Source: Candidatus Bipolaricaulota bacterium (GTDB taxonomy: Bacteria; Bipolaricaulota; Bipolaricaulia; RBG-16-55-9). From it: a stretch of DNA of 6,223 nt. The stretch is taken from the NCBI GenBank assembly GCA_015487455.1, contig WFPR01000072.1, positions 1 through 6,223 of the forward strand, given 5' to 3'. A program made the position numbers and the translations under genes. The notes beneath the pieces were generated by a model, which saw only the letters and a program-made list of their open reading frames with translations, had not been told where the DNA came from and did not search any database. Below, in pieces: positions 5,174 through 6,223 of this stretch (positions are counted from its first letter, which is position 1; the number at the start of each line of letters is the position of its first letter).

Positions 5174-5228
5174 GGGCCAAAGCGGAGCGAAACGCGAAAA
5201 CGCCCGAGACGGGAGCGAGGAGGTCGAG

Positions 5229-6223
5229 ATGGCGCGGCAGAGCGCTCAAACCCCGATCAGCCGACGGCGGTTCCTGCGGGGCGTCGGCCTGGGCCTGGTG
5301 GGGCTGGGGCTCGGGGCGCTGGCCCTTCAGCCCTTCAGGGCTCGGGCTCGGGCTCAGTCCCCGGAGCCCATTCGGGTGGGGGTGCTGGCCCCGACGATCT
5401 TCAACTTCCCCATCGGGGTGGCGCTCACCCGGGGGGCGTTCCTGGCCGTCGACGAGATCAACGCCCAGGGCGGGGTGCTCGGGCGACCCCTACAGATCGA
5501 GGGGCTCGTCCGCGACACGCAGTTCGACCCCAGGGTGACGGTGCAGCGCTTCGAGGAGCTGGCCGAGGAGCAGAAGGCGCTGGTCGTCGTCGGCGGCTTC
5601 CTCGACGAGACGACGCTGCCCATAATGAGCGTGCTCCCGCGGCTGCGCACCCCGTTCCTCAACACCGGCACCGCCACCCCCGAGACGAGCCGGATGGTCA
5701 AGCAAAACTACGAGAGCTTCAAGTTCTACTTCCGCCTCATGCTCGACACGGAGGTGCTGACGGAGGACACCGTGGGGATGGCCCGGGGAGTGCTCGTCGC
5801 GGAGCTGGGCGTCAAGCGGGCGGCCATCGTGGCCGAGGACGGCAGCTTCGGCCGCGACTTCAAAGCGTTCCTGGAGCGGAAGCTCCCCGAGGCGGGCATT
5901 GAGGTGGTCAACTCCGCGCTCTTCCCCCAGCGGGGGAGCTTCGACTTCAGCGGGCTCCTCTCGGGGGCGGAGCGGGCCGGGGCCGAGGCGTTCTTCGTCG
6001 CGTTCATCCGGCGGAACGGGTTCGGGTTCGTGCGGCAGTGGTACGACCAGGGGCCGCGGCTGCCCGTCGTCGGCATCAACGTGACCGGGCAGGCGTGGGA
6101 GTACTGGGAGCAGACCCAGGGGAAGTGCGTCTCGCACGTCTACGCCGACGCGGCCACCGGCGCGACCGCCATCACGGAGAAGACGCTGCCCTTCTTCAAC
6201 GCGTACACGGCGCGCTACACGAC
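5229..6223 (+). CDS. Tat-exported ABC-transporter substrate-binding protein, branched-chain amino acid type (partial, runs off right edge)
   Basis: The first 331 codons encode a type I periplasmic binding protein of the LivJ/amide (Peripla_BP_6) family, which captures a ligand outside the membrane for an ABC importer. A Tat signal is clear: SRRRFLRG at 11-18, a Gly/Leu-rich core (18-34), and cleavage likely after ARA at 42. The mature part starts with PIRVGVLAPT (47-56) and GVALTRGAFLAVDEINAQGGVLGRPLQI (63-90), the standard N-lobe opening. VVVGGF follows at 119-124, where ligand contacts lie in relatives, then RAAIVAEDGSFGRDF (197-211), the second-lobe opening. Family proteins are about 400 residues, so the C-terminal part is missing. 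Ligand may be an amino acid, amide, urea or an aromatic or other organic acid. The ATG has GAGGAGGT 4 nt upstream. Permease and ATPase genes would be expected further right. Tat rather than Sec export suggests folding before transport. Confidence 0.9.
   Translation, partial: MARQSAQTPISRRRFLRGVGLGLVGLGLGALALQPFRARARAQSPEPIRVGVLAPTIFNFPIGVALTRGAFLAVDEINAQGGVLGRPLQIEGLVRDTQFDPRVTVQRFEELAEEQKALVVVGGFLDETTLPIMSVLPRLRTPFLNTGTATPETSRMVKQNYESFKFYFRLMLDTEVLTEDTVGMARGVLVAELGVKRAAIVAEDGSFGRDFKAFLERKLPEAGIEVVNSALFPQRGSFDFSGLLSGAERAGAEAFFVAFIRRNGFGFVRQWYDQGPRLPVVGINVTGQAWEYWEQTQGKCVSHVYADAATGATAITEKTLPFFNAYTARYT

Larger units (their letters stand above)
5003..5228. other. Divergent intergenic control region
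   Basis: This 226-bp non-coding stretch separates the outward-facing alcohol dehydrogenase and substrate-binding-protein genes. It contains two candidate promoters, one per strand, with a long GC-rich dyad between their -35 boxes, and the two SD sites at its ends. No convincing small gene was seen. The open frames crossing it are antisense extensions of the dehydrogenase. Confidence 0.6.

Noticed and set aside
5490..6137. Minus-strand open frame of 215 codons antisense to the binding protein
   Set aside because: The plus-strand frame has a Tat signal, an SD sequence and binding-protein motifs. The antisense product has no recognisable domain.

Overview
The window is GC-rich DNA from a prokaryote, with seven genes and little spacing between them. 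The chromosome looks bacterial. It carries ruvX/yqgF, sigma70-like promoter hexamers, strong Shine-Dalgarno (SD) sites, and a Tat-exported branched-chain amino-acid-type binding protein. The left edge carries a Pus10-type tRNA pseudouridine synthase, an enzyme best known from archaea and eukaryotes. The mixture fits an early-branching or thermophilic bacterial lineage with archaeal-type RNA-modification genes. A Bipolaricaulota (OP1)-like lineage would fit, but that is a guess and the sequence does not prove it.

Layout. (1) 1-516, minus: the N-terminal 172 residues of a Pus10-like protein, running off the left edge. (2) 570-1499 and 1506-1961, plus: a membrane-anchored class III adenylate cyclase followed 6 bp later by RuvX/YqgF, evidently one transcript. 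This pair is divergent from pus10. (3) 1948-3246, minus: a secreted six-bladed NHL beta-propeller protein whose stop codon overlaps the end of ruvX tail to tail. (4) 3417-3818 and 3881-5002, minus: a small SCP2-type lipid-binding-fold protein downstream of an iron-containing (group III) alcohol dehydrogenase, a likely two-gene unit. (5) 5229 to the right edge, plus: a Tat-dependent ABC-transporter substrate-binding protein, divergent from the dehydrogenase.

Three intergenic spaces contain structure. The 226-bp divergent region (5003-5228) has a 12-bp-arm dyad between two candidate promoters facing away from each other. The 170-bp gap 3247-3416 holds a four-copy 8-bp tandem repeat and a 9-bp-arm inverted repeat overlapping a candidate promoter. 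The SCP2 leader has a perfect SD sequence pushed away from its ATG by a 10-bp near-duplication.

I found no RNA gene, CRISPR array, insertion sequence or phage gene, and no clearly new multi-gene system. The most notable points are the Pus10 homologue in a bacterial setting, the cyclase-RuvX coupling, and the intergenic dyads and repeats.
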